Notes under the pieces: generated by a model
Databases searched by the model: none
Told to the model about the DNA's origin: nothing
Seen by the model: the letters and a program-made list of their open reading frames with translations, nothing else
Assembly: GCF_002001165.1 (NCBI RefSeq)
Contig: NZ_MUNQ01000009.1
Location: forward strand, 62,001 to 126,000
From: Rhodanobacter sp. C05
Lineage (GTDB): Bacteria > Pseudomonadota > Gammaproteobacteria > Xanthomonadales > Rhodanobacteraceae
Direction of reading: 5' to 3'
DNA length: 64,000 nucleotides
Translations under genes and position numbers: made by a program
Shown: positions 53,066 through 63,176 of the stretch, one piece after another
Position numbering within the stretch: position 1 is the stretch's first letter
Layout of the letters: the number at the start of each line of letters is the position of its first letter

Positions 53066-54100
53066 ATGCTCAAGATCGATACCCACGCGCACATCCTGCC
53101 CCGCGACTGGCCAAATCTGGCGGCCAAGTACGGCGACGACCGCTTTCCGGTGATGACGCATACCGACGGGCGTCACCGCATCTACAAGGACAGCCGCTTC
53201 TTCCGCGAAGTGTGGGATTCGGCGTTCGATCCGCAGACGCGTATCGACGACTACGCCCGCTTCGGCGTCGACGTGCAGGTGATCTCAACCGTGCCGGTGC
53301 TGTTCTCGTACTGGGCGCCGGGCCACCAGGCGCTGGAGCTGCACCGCCATCTGAACAACCACATGGCCGGCATCTGCCGCGATTATCCGCGCCACTACGC
53401 CGGCATCGGCACGGTGCCGCTGCAGGCACCGGACCTGGCGATCCGCGAGCTGGAACGCTGCATCGACGAGCTCGGCCTGCAGGGTGTGCAGGTTGGCTCG
53501 CATTGCGGCGACTGGAACCTGGATGCACCGGAGCTGTTCCCGTTCTTCGAGGCAGCCGCCGATCTCGGCGCCGCGGTGCTGGTGCACCCATGGGACATGA
53601 TGGGCGCCTCAACCATGCCCAAATACTGGATGCCTTGGCTGGTCGGCATGCCGGCCGAGCAGGCGCGCGCCGCTTGTTGCCTCGCCTTCGGCGGCGTGCT
53701 GGAGCGGCTGCCAAAGCTGCGCGTTATGCTGGCACACGGGGGCGGCAGCTTCCCCTCGACCATCGGTCGCATCGAACACGGCTTCAAGATGCGCCCGGAT
53801 CTGGTGGCCACCGACAACCCGCGCAATCCGCGCGAATACCTCAAACGCTTCTATTTCGACTCCTGCGTGCACGACGATCTGGCGCTGCGCTATCTGCTGG
53901 ATGTGACGGGCGTCGAGCAGGTGATGCTCGGCACCGACTATCCTTTCCCGCTGGGCGAACAGGAACCCGGCAGCGGCATCGAGGCGCTGGGCCTGAACGA
54001 CACCGACCGCGCCCGACTGTTTCACGGCACCGCACTGGAATGGCTGGGCCTGCCCAGGCACCGCTTTGCCCCCGACCACACCTCCCTGGAGTCAGCATGA
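53066..54100 (+). CDS. Aminocarboxymuconate-semialdehyde decarboxylase (ACMSD)-like amidohydrolase
   Basis: 344 residues from ATG 53066. Metal motif THAHILP (HxH, residues 6-8), VHPWDMMG (His), LAHGGGSFPSTIGRIEHGF (His) and LGTDYPFPLG (Asp) are as in ACMSD, which decarboxylates 2-amino-3-carboxymuconate-6-semialdehyde in tryptophan degradation. The nearby kynureninase supports this. No good Shine-Dalgarno is present, and a TACACT element lies seven bases before the start, so a leaderless message is possible. The stop overlaps the next gene (ATGA). Confidence 0.88.
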   Translation: MLKIDTHAHILPRDWPNLAAKYGDDRFPVMTHTDGRHRIYKDSRFFREVWDSAFDPQTRIDDYARFGVDVQVISTVPVLFSYWAPGHQALELHRHLNNHMAGICRDYPRHYAGIGTVPLQAPDLAIRELERCIDELGLQGVQVGSHCGDWNLDAPELFPFFEAAADLGAAVLVHPWDMMGASTMPKYWMPWLVGMPAEQARAACCLAFGGVLERLPKLRVMLAHGGGSFPSTIGRIEHGFKMRPDLVATDNPRNPREYLKRFYFDSCVHDDLALRYLLDVTGVEQVMLGTDYPFPLGEQEPGSGIEALGLNDTDRARLFHGTALEWLGLPRHRFAPDHTSLESA

Positions 54101-54621
54101 GTTTCCTGCGCAGCACCGCCATCATCGCCACGGCCCTGGCCACCACCCTGCTGCTGGCAGGTCGCGTCCACGCCACCGATGTCAGCATGGCTGACGGCAG
54201 TGTCACCTTCAGCACGCCGGACAGCTGGCTGGACATCATGGAAACCCAGGGCGACCCGGAAACACGCGTGTTCCAGGTGCCTGATCCGTCACCTACCGGC
54301 AAGACCAGCCTTGCGCGAATTACCGTGACCGTCGCCCAGGCCGCCGACGTGAATGGCTTCAACCAGTACAAGAGCGACGCCACCGCGAAGGCCATGGCAC
54401 TCCCCGGCTACAAGGCCTCCGCAGTCCCGCCGCAGCCGAACAGCAACTTCTACACCGCGCAGGAAAACGGTGCCGAGTTCAGCTATGTCGAGCATTACTG
54501 GTTCAAGAACGGCCATGCCATCCAGCTGCGTTGCGTGCGCCCTTCGCAGAGCCAGGCCGGCGCCAGCTGGAAGGACGAATTCGACAAGGGCTGCAACACC
54601 ATCGCGGCGCGACTTAAGTAA
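54097..54621 (+). CDS. Unrecognised exported protein between ACMSD and kynureninase
   Basis: 174 residues, start ATG 54097 overlapping the ACMSD stop. A signal peptide (MSFLRSTAIIATALATTLLLAGRVHA) is followed by a compact domain beginning VSMADGSVTFSTPDSWLDIMETQGDPETRVFQVPD. Two Cys (QLRCVRPS, DKGCNTIA) may pair. No family is recognised. The translational coupling with ACMSD and placement before kynU is odd for a periplasmic protein in a cytosolic pathway. A dispersed repeat follows the stop. Confidence 0.8.
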   Translation: MSFLRSTAIIATALATTLLLAGRVHATDVSMADGSVTFSTPDSWLDIMETQGDPETRVFQVPDPSPTGKTSLARITVTVAQAADVNGFNQYKSDATAKAMALPGYKASAVPPQPNSNFYTAQENGAEFSYVEHYWFKNGHAIQLRCVRPSQSQAGASWKDEFDKGCNTIAARLK

Positions 54622-54633
54622 GCCACAGGCGTC

Positions 54634-54690
54634 GCTCCCTCCCCTGCGACCAAAGGGAGTCCCTTTTCGGGACACGCAGGGAGAGGAGCC
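54634..54690. repeat. Dispersed CCCTCCCC-type inverted repeat
   Basis: CTCCCTCCCCTGCG and CGCAGGGAGAGGAG flank a short palindromic core (AGGGAGTCCCTTTTCGGGAC). It shares the CTGCGACC-AAGG-AGTCCC block with 38552-38575. It lies in the short gap before kynU. Confidence 0.75.
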
Positions 54691-54713
54691 AACACCCCCG
54701 AAGAGATCGTCCG

Positions 54714-55991
54714 ATGTCCCCGACCTTTGAAGCCAGCCTCGACTGGGCCCGCGCCCAGGACGCCGCCGACCCGCTACGCGCGTTCCGCGACGAGTTTCTG
54801 ATCCCGCCACATGAAGGGCGCGACAGTGTGTACTTCTGCGGCAATTCGCTGGGCTTGCAACCGCGCGCGGTGCGCGAGGCGATCAATGCCGAGCTGGACT
54901 ACTGGGGCGAACTGGCCGTCGAGGGCCACTTCAAGGGCCGTCTGCCCTGGATGGACTACCACGAATTCGTGCGTGACGACCTCGCTGCGGTAGTTGGCGC
55001 GCAGCCCGCCGAAGTGGTGGCGATGAATACACTGGGCGTGAACCTGCACCTGATGATGGTGAGCTTCTATCGCCCCACCCCTGAGCGCCACGCGATCCTG
55101 ATCGAGGCCGGCGCCTTCCCCACCGACCGTTACGCCGTGGAATCGCAGATCCGCTTCCACGGTTTCAGTCCCGCACTTTCGCTGATCGAACTGCACGCCG
55201 ACGAGCCGAATGGCACGATCTCGATGGCGGCGATCGAACGCGCGCTGGCCGAACATGGTTCGCGCATCGCACTGGTGATGCTGCCCGGCGTGCAGTACCG
55301 CACCGGTCAGGCACTCGACCTCAAGGCCATCACCGAACTCGCACACAAATATGGCTGTACGGTAGGCTTCGACCTCGCCCACGCCGTCGGCAACCTGCCA
55401 CTGCAACTGCACGACACTGGTGCGGATTTCGCGATCTGGTGCAGCTACAAATACCTCAACAGCGGCCCTGGTGCGGTCGGCGGCGCCTTCGTGCACGAAC
55501 GCCACGCACGTGCACACCTGCCGCGTTTCGCCGGCTGGTGGGGCCACGACAAGACCACCCGTTTCCAGATGGGTCCCGAATTCGTGCCGACAGCTGGCGC
55601 CGATGGCTGGCAGCTGTCCAACCCGCCGATCCTCGCGCTGGCACCGCTGCGCATGTCGCTGCAGATCTTCCGTCGCGCCGGCATGCATGCGCTGCGTGAG
55701 AAATCACTCAAGCTCACCGGCTATCTCGAATGGCTGGTGCAAACCCAGCTGGCCGATGTGCTGGAAGTGGTGACCCCGACCGATCCGCAACGACGGGGTG
55801 CCCAACTGTCGATCCGTGTGACCGGCGGCCGCGCACGCGGCCGTGCCCTGTTCGAATACCTGATGGAGCACGGCATCATCGGCGACTGGCGCGAGCCGGA
55901 CGTGATCCGTATTTCGCCAGCACCGCTGTACAACCGGTTTGCGGATTGTTTGGTATTTGCTGAGACGGTGCGGGAGTGGAGTCGCGGTTGA
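54714..55991 (+). CDS. kynU: Kynureninase
   Basis: PLP enzyme that splits kynurenine or 3-hydroxykynurenine into (hydroxy)anthranilate and alanine. The 425 residues contain YFCGNSLGLQPRAV near the start, PLP-site features FDLAHAVGNLPL and the Schiff-base lysine in WCSYKYLNSGPGAVGG (near residue 244). The C-terminus RISPAPLYNRFADC is typical. It closes the ACMSD-exported protein-kynU group. The kynurenine hydroxylase and 3-hydroxyanthranilate dioxygenase genes are not in the window. Convergent with proA. Confidence 0.96.
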   Translation: MSPTFEASLDWARAQDAADPLRAFRDEFLIPPHEGRDSVYFCGNSLGLQPRAVREAINAELDYWGELAVEGHFKGRLPWMDYHEFVRDDLAAVVGAQPAEVVAMNTLGVNLHLMMVSFYRPTPERHAILIEAGAFPTDRYAVESQIRFHGFSPALSLIELHADEPNGTISMAAIERALAEHGSRIALVMLPGVQYRTGQALDLKAITELAHKYGCTVGFDLAHAVGNLPLQLHDTGADFAIWCSYKYLNSGPGAVGGAFVHERHARAHLPRFAGWWGHDKTTRFQMGPEFVPTAGADGWQLSNPPILALAPLRMSLQIFRRAGMHALREKSLKLTGYLEWLVQTQLADVLEVVTPTDPQRRGAQLSIRVTGGRARGRALFEYLMEHGIIGDWREPDVIRISPAPLYNRFADCLVFAETVREWSRG

Positions 55992-56053
55992 CTGGCTTGG
56001 CATCCTGATCGCATATGCCCGCTTTCGACTGCGGATTCAGTCGGTCATCAACA

Positions 56054-57316
56054 TTACATCCGACTCTGCGGATGCCTTACCTGCCCTTCCCCACGCACAA
56101 CGAAACGCTCCACCGTGAGCGCCTCGGCCCCCATCGGCCCGTAAGCGTGTAAACGCGTGGTGGAGATGCCGATCTCGGCGCCGAGGCCGAGTTCGCCACC
56201 GTCACTGAAGCGCGAAGAGGCATTGACCATTATCACAGCCGAGCGGATTGCCAGCACGAAGCGTTGCGCCGCAGCTTCGTCCGCAGTGGCGATGACTTCG
56301 GTATGGTCAGAGCCATGGCGGCGGATATGCTCGATCGCTGCGTCCAGGTCGTCGATCACGCGCACGGCAAGGATCAGGTCGAGGAACTCCGCGGCGTAGT
56401 CATCCTCGCTCGCGGCGCTCATCGATGGCACCAAGGCGCGACTGCGCTCGCAACCGCGCAGTTGCACGCCATGTTGCTGCAATGACGCCGCAGCCGCGGG
56501 TAGAAACGCAGCCGCGATGTCCTGATGCACCAGCAGCGTCTCCAACGCGTTGCATACGCCGGGGCGTGTGGTCTTGCCGTCGATCAGCAGATTCAGCGCC
56601 AGTGCGGGGTCGGCGGCGCGGTCCACATAGAGGTGACAGACGCCCTTGTAATGCTTGATCACCGGCACCCGTGCGTGTTCGGCGACGAAACGGATCAGGC
56701 CTTCGCCGCCACGCGGAATGGCCAGATCGACAATGTCGCTTAGCTGCAGCAGCTCGATCATTGTCTCGCGGCGCAGATCCTCGACCAGCGTCAGCGCAGC
56801 CGCCGGTACGCCGTGTGCTTCCAGTGCCGATTTCAACGCCGCTGCAATCGCCGTGTTGGAATGGATCGCCTCCGAGCCACCGCGCAGGATCACGCCGTTG
56901 CCCGCCATCAGGCACAACGCCGCGGCGTCGGCGGTGACGTTGGGGCGTGCCTCGTAAATCATCACGATGACGCCGAGGGGAATGCGCACGCGTTCGATCG
57001 ATAATCCGTTCGGCCGTGCCTCGCGGCGTGTCACTACTCCGACCGGATCAGGCAGGTCGGCCACTTCGCGCAACGCGTTGGCGATGCTGGTCACCCGCGT
57101 CTCGTCCAGCCGCAGGCGATCGAGCATGGCGCCCTGCACGCCATTCACCGCAGCTTGCTGCATGTCGCGCACGTTCGCGACCAGTACCGCAGCGCACTGC
57201 GCTTCCAGCGCCGCAGCCATGTCGCGCAGCAACGCGCGCTTGGCCTCGCTGGCGAGCGCAGCGATGACTTGCGCAGCATCGCGGCAATCGAGTGCCTGCT
57301 GACGGATGCTGCTCAT
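56054..57316 (-). CDS. proA: Glutamate-5-semialdehyde dehydrogenase (gamma-glutamyl phosphate reductase)
   Basis: Second step of proline synthesis; NADPH reduces gamma-glutamyl phosphate. The 420 residues have [43 protein letters not shown] and the catalytic Cys segment [14 protein letters not shown]. The C-terminus [32 protein letters not shown] is typical. The start overlaps the proB stop by four bases (ATGA), so the two enzymes are co-translated. Confidence 0.97.
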   Translation of the reverse strand: MSSIRQQALDCRDAAQVIAALASEAKRALLRDMAAALEAQCAAVLVANVRDMQQAAVNGVQGAMLDRLRLDETRVTSIANALREVADLPDPVGVVTRREARPNGLSIERVRIPLGVIVMIYEARPNVTADAAALCLMAGNGVILRGGSEAIHSNTAIAAALKSALEAHGVPAAALTLVEDLRRETMIELLQLSDIVDLAIPRGGEGLIRFVAEHARVPVIKHYKGVCHLYVDRAADPALALNLLIDGKTTRPGVCNALETLLVHQDIAAAFLPAAAASLQQHGVQLRGCERSRALVPSMSAASEDDYAAEFLDLILAVRVIDDLDAAIEHIRRHGSDHTEVIATADEAAAQRFVLAIRSAVIMVNASSRFSDGGELGLGAEIGISTTRLHAYGPMGAEALTVERFVVRGEGQVRHPQSRM

Positions 57317-58467
57317 GCGGTTGCCTCCATGTCGCTCACGGTGGCGAGATCATCGCGATGCACTACCTCGGCGCCGTAGCTGTAACCCAGCACGCCCTCG
57401 ATCTCGCGACTGTGCCGCCCGGCCAGCCGTCGGAGCTCGACAGCACCGTACTGGCAGAGGCCACGGGCGACCGATCGCCCGATCGCATCGACGATCTCCA
57501 CCAGATCACCGCGATGGAACTCGCCATCAGCACCAAGCACGCCGCCCGGCAGCAGCGAGACACGACCGCCAGCCAGCGCCTGCACAGCACCGGCATCGAT
57601 GCGGATATGCCCCGGTGCGGCCGGTGCGTGGCGCAACCAATACTTGCGCGCCTGCATGCGGCTACTTGCGGCGGCGATCAGCGTGCCGTGCAAACGATCA
57701 TGCTGCAGCGCCTGCACGGTTGTGGCGTCACGACCATTGAACAGCGCTGTGGGAATCCCTGCCGCAGCAGCCTTGGCCGCCGCCTCCAGCTTGGTACGCA
57801 TGCCGCCGGTCCCGACCGTACTGCCGCTGCCGCCAGCCATCGCCAGGATCGATGGCGTCAGCACAGGCACGTAGGTAATCGGGGTGGCCACCGGATCGCG
57901 ACGCGGATCAGCGCTGTACAGCGCGTCGACGTCGGAAGCGATCAGCAGCAGATCGGCATCGACCAGAGCCGCGACGATCGCCGCGAGATTATCGTTGTCG
58001 CCGAGCTTCAGCTCGTCCACCGCCACGGTGTCGTTCTCGTTCACCACCGGCAGCACGCCAAGCGCCAACAGTTCACGCAACGTGGCGCGCGCGTTGAGGT
58101 AGCGGCGACGGTTGCGCAGGTCATCATGGGTAAGCAGCACCTGCGCCACCGATCGTGCAGACAGCGATTGCCACAGCCCCATCATCGGCGCCTGCCCCAA
58201 GGCGGCCAAGGCCTGTCTGGCGACAAGACCGCCACCATCCGCCGCATGCTGGCGCAGCAAGGCGCGACCCGCGGCCACCGCGCCGGAAGACACCAAAATG
58301 ACCTGACGGCCATCGGCATGACTGGCGCTGATGAACGCGGCCAGCGCTTCGGCGTAACGTGGCGTGAGGCCACCTCCATCGGCGGCGAGCAGGTTGCTGC
58401 CGACTTTCAGCACGGCACGACGCCAGGGCGGCAACACCTGTATGGGCAATCTCACATGCAAGCTCAT
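57313..58467 (-). CDS. proB: Glutamate 5-kinase
   Basis: First, feedback-controlled step of proline synthesis. The 384 residues comprise an amino-acid kinase domain ([52 protein letters not shown]) and a C-terminal PUA domain (about 290 onward: ILPGG-like [21 protein letters not shown]). The start at 58467 is preceded by a normal leader. proB-proA is commonly next to the arginine genes in this group; here two unrelated genes intervene. Confidence 0.97.
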   Translation of the reverse strand: MSLHVRLPIQVLPPWRRAVLKVGSNLLAADGGGLTPRYAEALAAFISASHADGRQVILVSSGAVAAGRALLRQHAADGGGLVARQALAALGQAPMMGLWQSLSARSVAQVLLTHDDLRNRRRYLNARATLRELLALGVLPVVNENDTVAVDELKLGDNDNLAAIVAALVDADLLLIASDVDALYSADPRRDPVATPITYVPVLTPSILAMAGGSGSTVGTGGMRTKLEAAAKAAAAGIPTALFNGRDATTVQALQHDRLHGTLIAAASSRMQARKYWLRHAPAAPGHIRIDAGAVQALAGGRVSLLPGGVLGADGEFHRGDLVEIVDAIGRSVARGLCQYGAVELRRLAGRHSREIEGVLGYSYGAEVVHRDDLATVSDMEATA

Positions 58468-58557
58468 GCTGCGTCATCCTCAATGCTTGCGCCCTTGAAA
58501 GACGCTCAGCGTGCATCCACCGACTTCAACGCTCCGATCTGCGCGTGCCATGACCGG

Positions 58558-59307
58558 TTATGGGCCCATCAGGGCCTTGTCGATCGCACGTTGTGCCAAT
58601 GGCGACATCACGGCATAGCCCGTTGGATTGGGATGAATGCCGTCTGCCGAAAAATCCTTTTTCAGCATGTCATGCGGACCAACCAAAGCATCGTAGTAAT
58701 CCAGATAAATGAAGTGCTCGCGACGGGCATAGGCCTTGATCCAGGCATTCAGTGCCTGAATTTTCTCGGGTGGCCGACCAGCCGTCAGCGGGAGATAGAC
58801 ATCGTTGACCGGCGTGATGGAAGCCAGCACGACCTTGATGCCATTGACGCGCGCGAGTTCCGCCATGGATATGAGGTTGTCCTCGATCATCGGCAGGGAA
58901 TACGGCCCTTTGTTGTCGGCAATATCGTTCGTACCGGCAAGAATCACGACCACACGAGGCTTCAGCGCAATCACGTCGGCGCGGAACCGGATCAGCATTT
59001 GCCCGGTGGTTTGTCCGCTGATACCGCGATTGATGTAGTGCTTTCCCGGAAAGAAATCCCGGCCACGCCAGATGTCGGTGATTGAATCACCCATGAAGAC
59101 GACACGCTTATCGCCTTTCCCGGGTGGTGGAAGCGCTGCATTTTCCTCACGGTACCTTTCCAGTTGTGGCCAGTCAGCCAACAACTTGTCTTTCTGCGCC
59201 GCACTCAACACGAAAGGGTTCGAGGCAGGTCGAGCGGGTGCCGCAACCTGTGCCGCAGCCATGTTGGCAAACAGCAGGAGTACGCATATCCATATGTTCT
59301 TTTTCAT
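58558..59307 (-). CDS. Secreted SGNH/GDSL esterase
   Basis: 249 residues from ATG 59307 with signal peptide MKKNIWICVLLLFANMAAAQ. SGNH hydrolase blocks: block I VVFMGDSITDIW (nucleophile Ser), block II INRGISGQTTGQ, block III ILAGTNDIA, block V DGIHPNPTGY (Asp and His). A periplasmic esterase or acetyl-hydrolase acting on polysaccharide or cell wall is inferred. It lies directly downstream of an acyltransferase on the same strand, a functional pairing for O-acetyl turnover. Confidence 0.9.
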   Translation of the reverse strand: MKKNIWICVLLLFANMAAAQVAAPARPASNPFVLSAAQKDKLLADWPQLERYREENAALPPPGKGDKRVVFMGDSITDIWRGRDFFPGKHYINRGISGQTTGQMLIRFRADVIALKPRVVVILAGTNDIADNKGPYSLPMIEDNLISMAELARVNGIKVVLASITPVNDVYLPLTAGRPPEKIQALNAWIKAYARREHFIYLDYYDALVGPHDMLKKDFSADGIHPNPTGYAVMSPLAQRAIDKALMGP

Positions 59308-59376
59308 GTATCGGCAACCCGATAGCTGAGAATAATTGATTGCACCATCACGGATATCGGAAGACGGACAAGGCAT

Positions 59377-60537
59377 TCAATCGGCTCCTGGAGGCAGACT
59401 CGCTCGCAAGACATGAGTATTTGCCACACCGACTTGCTCCGCATCACCACGACCAAAATGACGTTTGAGCGCCATGGCCGGCGCCTCGACGAAATGCCAT
59501 GACAACACGGCGCACCCTACCGTACAGACCGTCGAAGCCAACAGAGCCATCCAGTACGGATGATTAATTCCCATGAGTGAAATGAGAAATTGCTGGATCA
59601 AGAAGGCATAAATATAGATTCCGTACGAAAAATCACCATAGCGGCCAAAACCCCGCAAAACCGGTGTCGAAGATGTACCAAACCAGATCACCAGGAACGG
59701 CAATAACACGTAGATGGCAGCATATCCGTGGCGCAAGGCGACAAGTGCCACCGCCAATACGCTTAACAAGCCGAACAACAGTAACCGGTGCCGATGCCAT
59801 TCTTCACGAAAGCCATTCATCAACACTCCGTAACAGAAATAGCTACCGTATTCGCAGCCGAAATCGGGCCGCAAAAATGCCGCACGCGGATTGTGCTGCA
59901 CATCAAAGATGCCGTAGATATAGATCGCGTAGAGCGCGACTCCAAGCAGCAATGCGACTCGCAGCTTCTTCCGGAGCAGACCGAGAATTCCCGCCACCAG
60001 CAAAATGCCGTACCAACGGACCTCGATGGGGATGGTCCACAACGAACCATTCACGACAGAAACGGGATTATGCTCGAACACGCCCGGCAAGACGTATTTT
60101 ATATTCAAGTAGAATTGCGAGAGATAATCCCACGTCATGGATGAACTGAAATAGGCACGCAGGGACCAGGCTGTAACAGCCGGACCAGCGATAAATACCG
60201 CCACGCACGTCACTATCGCCAATCCTGGCCAGATGCGCAAAAAACGCTTGGCGGCAAACCGCAATACATGGGGATCACGATCCCAGCTTTGCGCCACCAG
60301 GTAACCGCTTATTGAAAAGAATATCAGCACGCCCAGCGTGCCCAGTGTGATCAACCCGAAAGGCGATGGCTCCGGACGCAGGAACACTGCAAACTGATGT
60401 CCGCACAGCACTACGCCAGCTGCCAGCAGACGCACAAAGTCGAAATTGTTCGATCGGGATTGCAGCGTCACTTCACTATGTCCATCTGCCTGTGTTGGGT
60501 ACTGTGCTGGCAGTATCACTTGCCATTTGATGTACAC
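59377..60537 (-). CDS. Acyltransferase family 3 membrane protein (OafA/YrhL-like)
   Basis: 386 residues with about ten membrane helices. FDFVRLLAAGVVLCGHQFAVF carries the family R...H near the N-terminus, followed by FFSISGYLVAQSWDRDP and RFLRIWPGL. The GTG at 60537 is the open-frame start, but a GTG 22 codons in (VTLQSRSNNFDFVR), with GGA upstream, is an equally good start. Such enzymes transfer acyl groups from the cytosol to extracellular glycans. The following GDSL esterase probably works on the same polymer. Confidence 0.87.
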   Translation of the reverse strand: MYIKWQVILPAQYPTQADGHSEVTLQSRSNNFDFVRLLAAGVVLCGHQFAVFLRPEPSPFGLITLGTLGVLIFFSISGYLVAQSWDRDPHVLRFAAKRFLRIWPGLAIVTCVAVFIAGPAVTAWSLRAYFSSSMTWDYLSQFYLNIKYVLPGVFEHNPVSVVNGSLWTIPIEVRWYGILLVAGILGLLRKKLRVALLLGVALYAIYIYGIFDVQHNPRAAFLRPDFGCEYGSYFCYGVLMNGFREEWHRHRLLLFGLLSVLAVALVALRHGYAAIYVLLPFLVIWFGTSSTPVLRGFGRYGDFSYGIYIYAFLIQQFLISLMGINHPYWMALLASTVCTVGCAVLSWHFVEAPAMALKRHFGRGDAEQVGVANTHVLRASLPPGAD

Positions 60538-60807
60538 GAACTGCCGATAGCCTGACGTATTTGTTATCCAAGATCACGATCACTCTCGGCGACTGATGAT
60601 GACACCGCGATGCAGTGCATCCCCATCAGCAGATCTTCGCAAAATCAATGCAAGCCTCCGGATAGGCATGCATCCAGCTTCCCGTTGTCAACCGATGCGC
60701 CACGCCACCCAGTTCTAACATAGCCTCGCCCACATAGCCCCTAGCTTGCTTTCATGACCACACTGATGTCGTATCTCGACGCCGCAACCGAAATGTCGCC
60801 GCACCTC
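60538..60807. other. Non-coding region between argH and the acyltransferase
   Basis: About 270 bases with no credible gene or repeat, noticeably AT-richer than the flanking genes. It marks the boundary between the arginine block and the envelope pair and may hold the acyltransferase promoter. No clear hexamers were identified. Confidence 0.5.
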
Positions 60808-62112
60808 TCAGCTTGAACGTGCACCTATCTCTCGTAACCGTGCCACGAGTTCATCCAGTCGCAAATCGTGGCCGGCACCAGGCGATACACGCGCGGCGAG
60901 ACTGCTCTCCGGCGTGCGGCCCTGTCCTGCCGAGCCCGAAGCCTCTGCCGCCGCGCGATAGGCATCACGGAACGGCACACCAGCGGCAGCCTGCTCGATC
61001 GCCACGTCGGTGGCGTACATCGCCGGCTCGATCGCTGCGCGCATGGCATCCTCGTTCCACTGCATGCGTGCCAGCAAATCAGGCACCAGCTCCAGCGCAC
61101 CCAGGCCATGGCGGCAACCATGGAACAGCGAGCCCTTGGAGAATTGCAGATCGCGCTGGTAACCGGACGGCAGCGACAGCAGCTGTTCGATCTCGGTGCG
61201 CGCGGCGGCGACACTGGCATAGCTGGCGCGCAGAAGTTCCACCACGTCGGGATTGCGCTTGTTGGGCATGATCGAGCTGCCGGTGGTGTATTCGGGCGGC
61301 AGCTTCACGAAGTTGAATTCGGCGGTGGTGAACAGCGACAGATCCCACGCCAGCCGGCGCAGGTCGAGCAGTGCGCTGGCGATCGCCTCCAGCACCGCCA
61401 TCTCGAACTTGCCGCGTGAGAGCTGCGCGTAGATCGGCGAAACCTGCATGCGCGCGAAGCCGAGCGCGTGCGTGGTGTGTTCGCGGTCCAGCTTGAGATT
61501 CACGCCATAGCCAGCAGCGGTGCCGAGCGGATTCGCATCGATCCATGCCGACGTCTGTTGCGCGCGCTGCGCGTTGTCGATGAAGCCTTCCGCAAAACCG
61601 GCAAACCACATCGCGGTGGACGACACCACCGCGCGCTGCAGATGCGTGTAACCCGGCAACGGCAATGCGGGCTGCGCCGCACGGTCGAGGCAGACCTGCG
61701 CGATCGCGCGGCAATGCACCTGCAGCGTGGCGAGCTGATCCTTCAGCCACAGCCGGGTGGCCACCAGGATCTGGTCGTTGCGGCTGCGTCCGGTATGCAC
61801 GCGGCGGCCCGCATCACCGAGTCGTTCGGTCAACCGCGCCTCGATCGCCGAATGGCCGTCCTCGTAGCGTTCGTCCAATACGAATGTGCCGGCGCTGAAA
61901 TCCGCCGCCAGCACGTCCAGCTCACGCTTCAACGCCGCAGCTTCATCGGTACTGACCACGCCGATATTCGCCAACCCTTCCACATGCGCCTTGCTGGCGG
62001 TGATGTCATGCAGGAAGAACTCACGATCCAGCAGCACGTCGTCGCCGGCAAGAAACTTCATGATCCTGGCGTCGATCTGCACGCCGGATTTTTGCCATAG
62101 GGGCTGAGTCAT
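60808..62112 (-). CDS. argH: Argininosuccinate lyase
   Basis: Last step of arginine synthesis, releasing fumarate. The 434 residues start at ATG 62112, seven bases after AGGA. Motifs: [32 protein letters not shown], and the fumarase-superfamily signature [18 protein letters not shown] with the catalytic Ser. The open frame upstream of 62112 is not part of the enzyme. It lies last in argB-argC-argH. Confidence 0.97.
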   Translation of the reverse strand: MTQPLWQKSGVQIDARIMKFLAGDDVLLDREFFLHDITASKAHVEGLANIGVVSTDEAAALKRELDVLAADFSAGTFVLDERYEDGHSAIEARLTERLGDAGRRVHTGRSRNDQILVATRLWLKDQLATLQVHCRAIAQVCLDRAAQPALPLPGYTHLQRAVVSSTAMWFAGFAEGFIDNAQRAQQTSAWIDANPLGTAAGYGVNLKLDREHTTHALGFARMQVSPIYAQLSRGKFEMAVLEAIASALLDLRRLAWDLSLFTTAEFNFVKLPPEYTTGSSIMPNKRNPDVVELLRASYASVAAARTEIEQLLSLPSGYQRDLQFSKGSLFHGCRHGLGALELVPDLLARMQWNEDAMRAAIEPAMYATDVAIEQAAAGVPFRDAYRAAAEASGSAGQGRTPESSLAARVSPGAGHDLRLDELVARLREIGARSS

Positions 62113-62219
62113 GTTCTTGTCCTGAAGTGGATTCCGGCTTGAGCAGCCCTTCGGCTGTTGAAAAACGCGTCGCCGAAATGACGAGCAAAGGCCCGCACAG
62201 GCCATGCCGCATGGATGTG

Positions 62220-63173
62220 CTAAAGCGGAATGGCCGTGTATTCATCGACACCGATCGCACGGTTGATGTTCTGCATGGCCTGGGTGGCTGCACCCTTCAG
62301 CAGGTTGTCCAGCGTCGCCACGATCACCACGCGCTTGCCATCGGCCGACAGGGAAAAACCGCCGATTTCGGCATGATGGCGATGGGCGATGCGGCTGACC
62401 CACGGCGCTTCGTCGGTCACGGCCACCAATTTTTCGTGGTCATAGGCTGCATGGAAACGTGCAAATACGTCCTCGCGCTTCAACGGCCGGGTCAGATAGA
62501 GATTGGTGGTGACCGTGAGTCCGCGGAAATGCGGTGCCACGTGCGGCATGAACTCCACTGGCACGCCGAGCCGGAACGACGCCTCCTTTTCGTGCATGTG
62601 CCCAGTGAGTGCGTACGGCATCAGGTTGTCGCGCAGCTTGTCCGGATCGTTCTTGTCCGACGGTGTGGTGCCGGCACCGGAATAGCCGGACACGCCGAAG
62701 CATACCGGTGGTGCGGCGAGCAGATCCTTCAGCGGCGCTATCGACAGCTGCATCGCGGTGGCATAGCAGCCGGGATTGCTGATGCGTCGCTCGCCACGCC
62801 ACTTGTCGCGAGTCAGCTCGGGCAAGCCGTAGTACCAGCGCGGATCAAAGCGATAGTCAGCCGACAAGTCGATGATCAGCGGATCAGCACCTGCTGCATC
62901 GAACGCCGACACGCAAACTTCGGCTTTGCCGTTGGGCAGCGCCAGAATCACCACGTCGGCGCCCAGCTTCGGCAGATCCTCGTGCGCCGGCGCGCTGTAC
63001 CACAGCTCGCCGCGGTACTCGGATACGTGCGCGTCGACGCGTTGGCCGTCCAGCTCGCGCGAGGAGACGAAGGCCAGTTCCAGCGCCGGATGCGCTGCGA
63101 TCAAGCGGATCAGCTCCGCACCGGTATGCCCTCGTGCGCCGACGATACCGATGCGCTTCCTGTTCGTGCTCAT
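62220..63173 (-). CDS. argC: N-acetyl-gamma-glutamyl-phosphate reductase
   Basis: Third step of arginine synthesis. The 317 residues contain [23 protein letters not shown] (cofactor-binding), the catalytic Cys in [27 protein letters not shown] and the HRHHAEI/PHVAPH histidines. It is the longer, argC type-I-like enzyme found with argB fusions in Xanthomonads. Gap to the argB fusion: three bases. Confidence 0.96.
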   Translation of the reverse strand: MSTNRKRIGIVGARGHTGAELIRLIAAHPALELAFVSSRELDGQRVDAHVSEYRGELWYSAPAHEDLPKLGADVVILALPNGKAEVCVSAFDAAGADPLIIDLSADYRFDPRWYYGLPELTRDKWRGERRISNPGCYATAMQLSIAPLKDLLAAPPVCFGVSGYSGAGTTPSDKNDPDKLRDNLMPYALTGHMHEKEASFRLGVPVEFMPHVAPHFRGLTVTTNLYLTRPLKREDVFARFHAAYDHEKLVAVTDEAPWVSRIAHRHHAEIGGFSLSADGKRVVIVATLDNLLKGAATQAMQNINRAIGVDEYTAIPL

Positions 63174-63176
63174 GCT

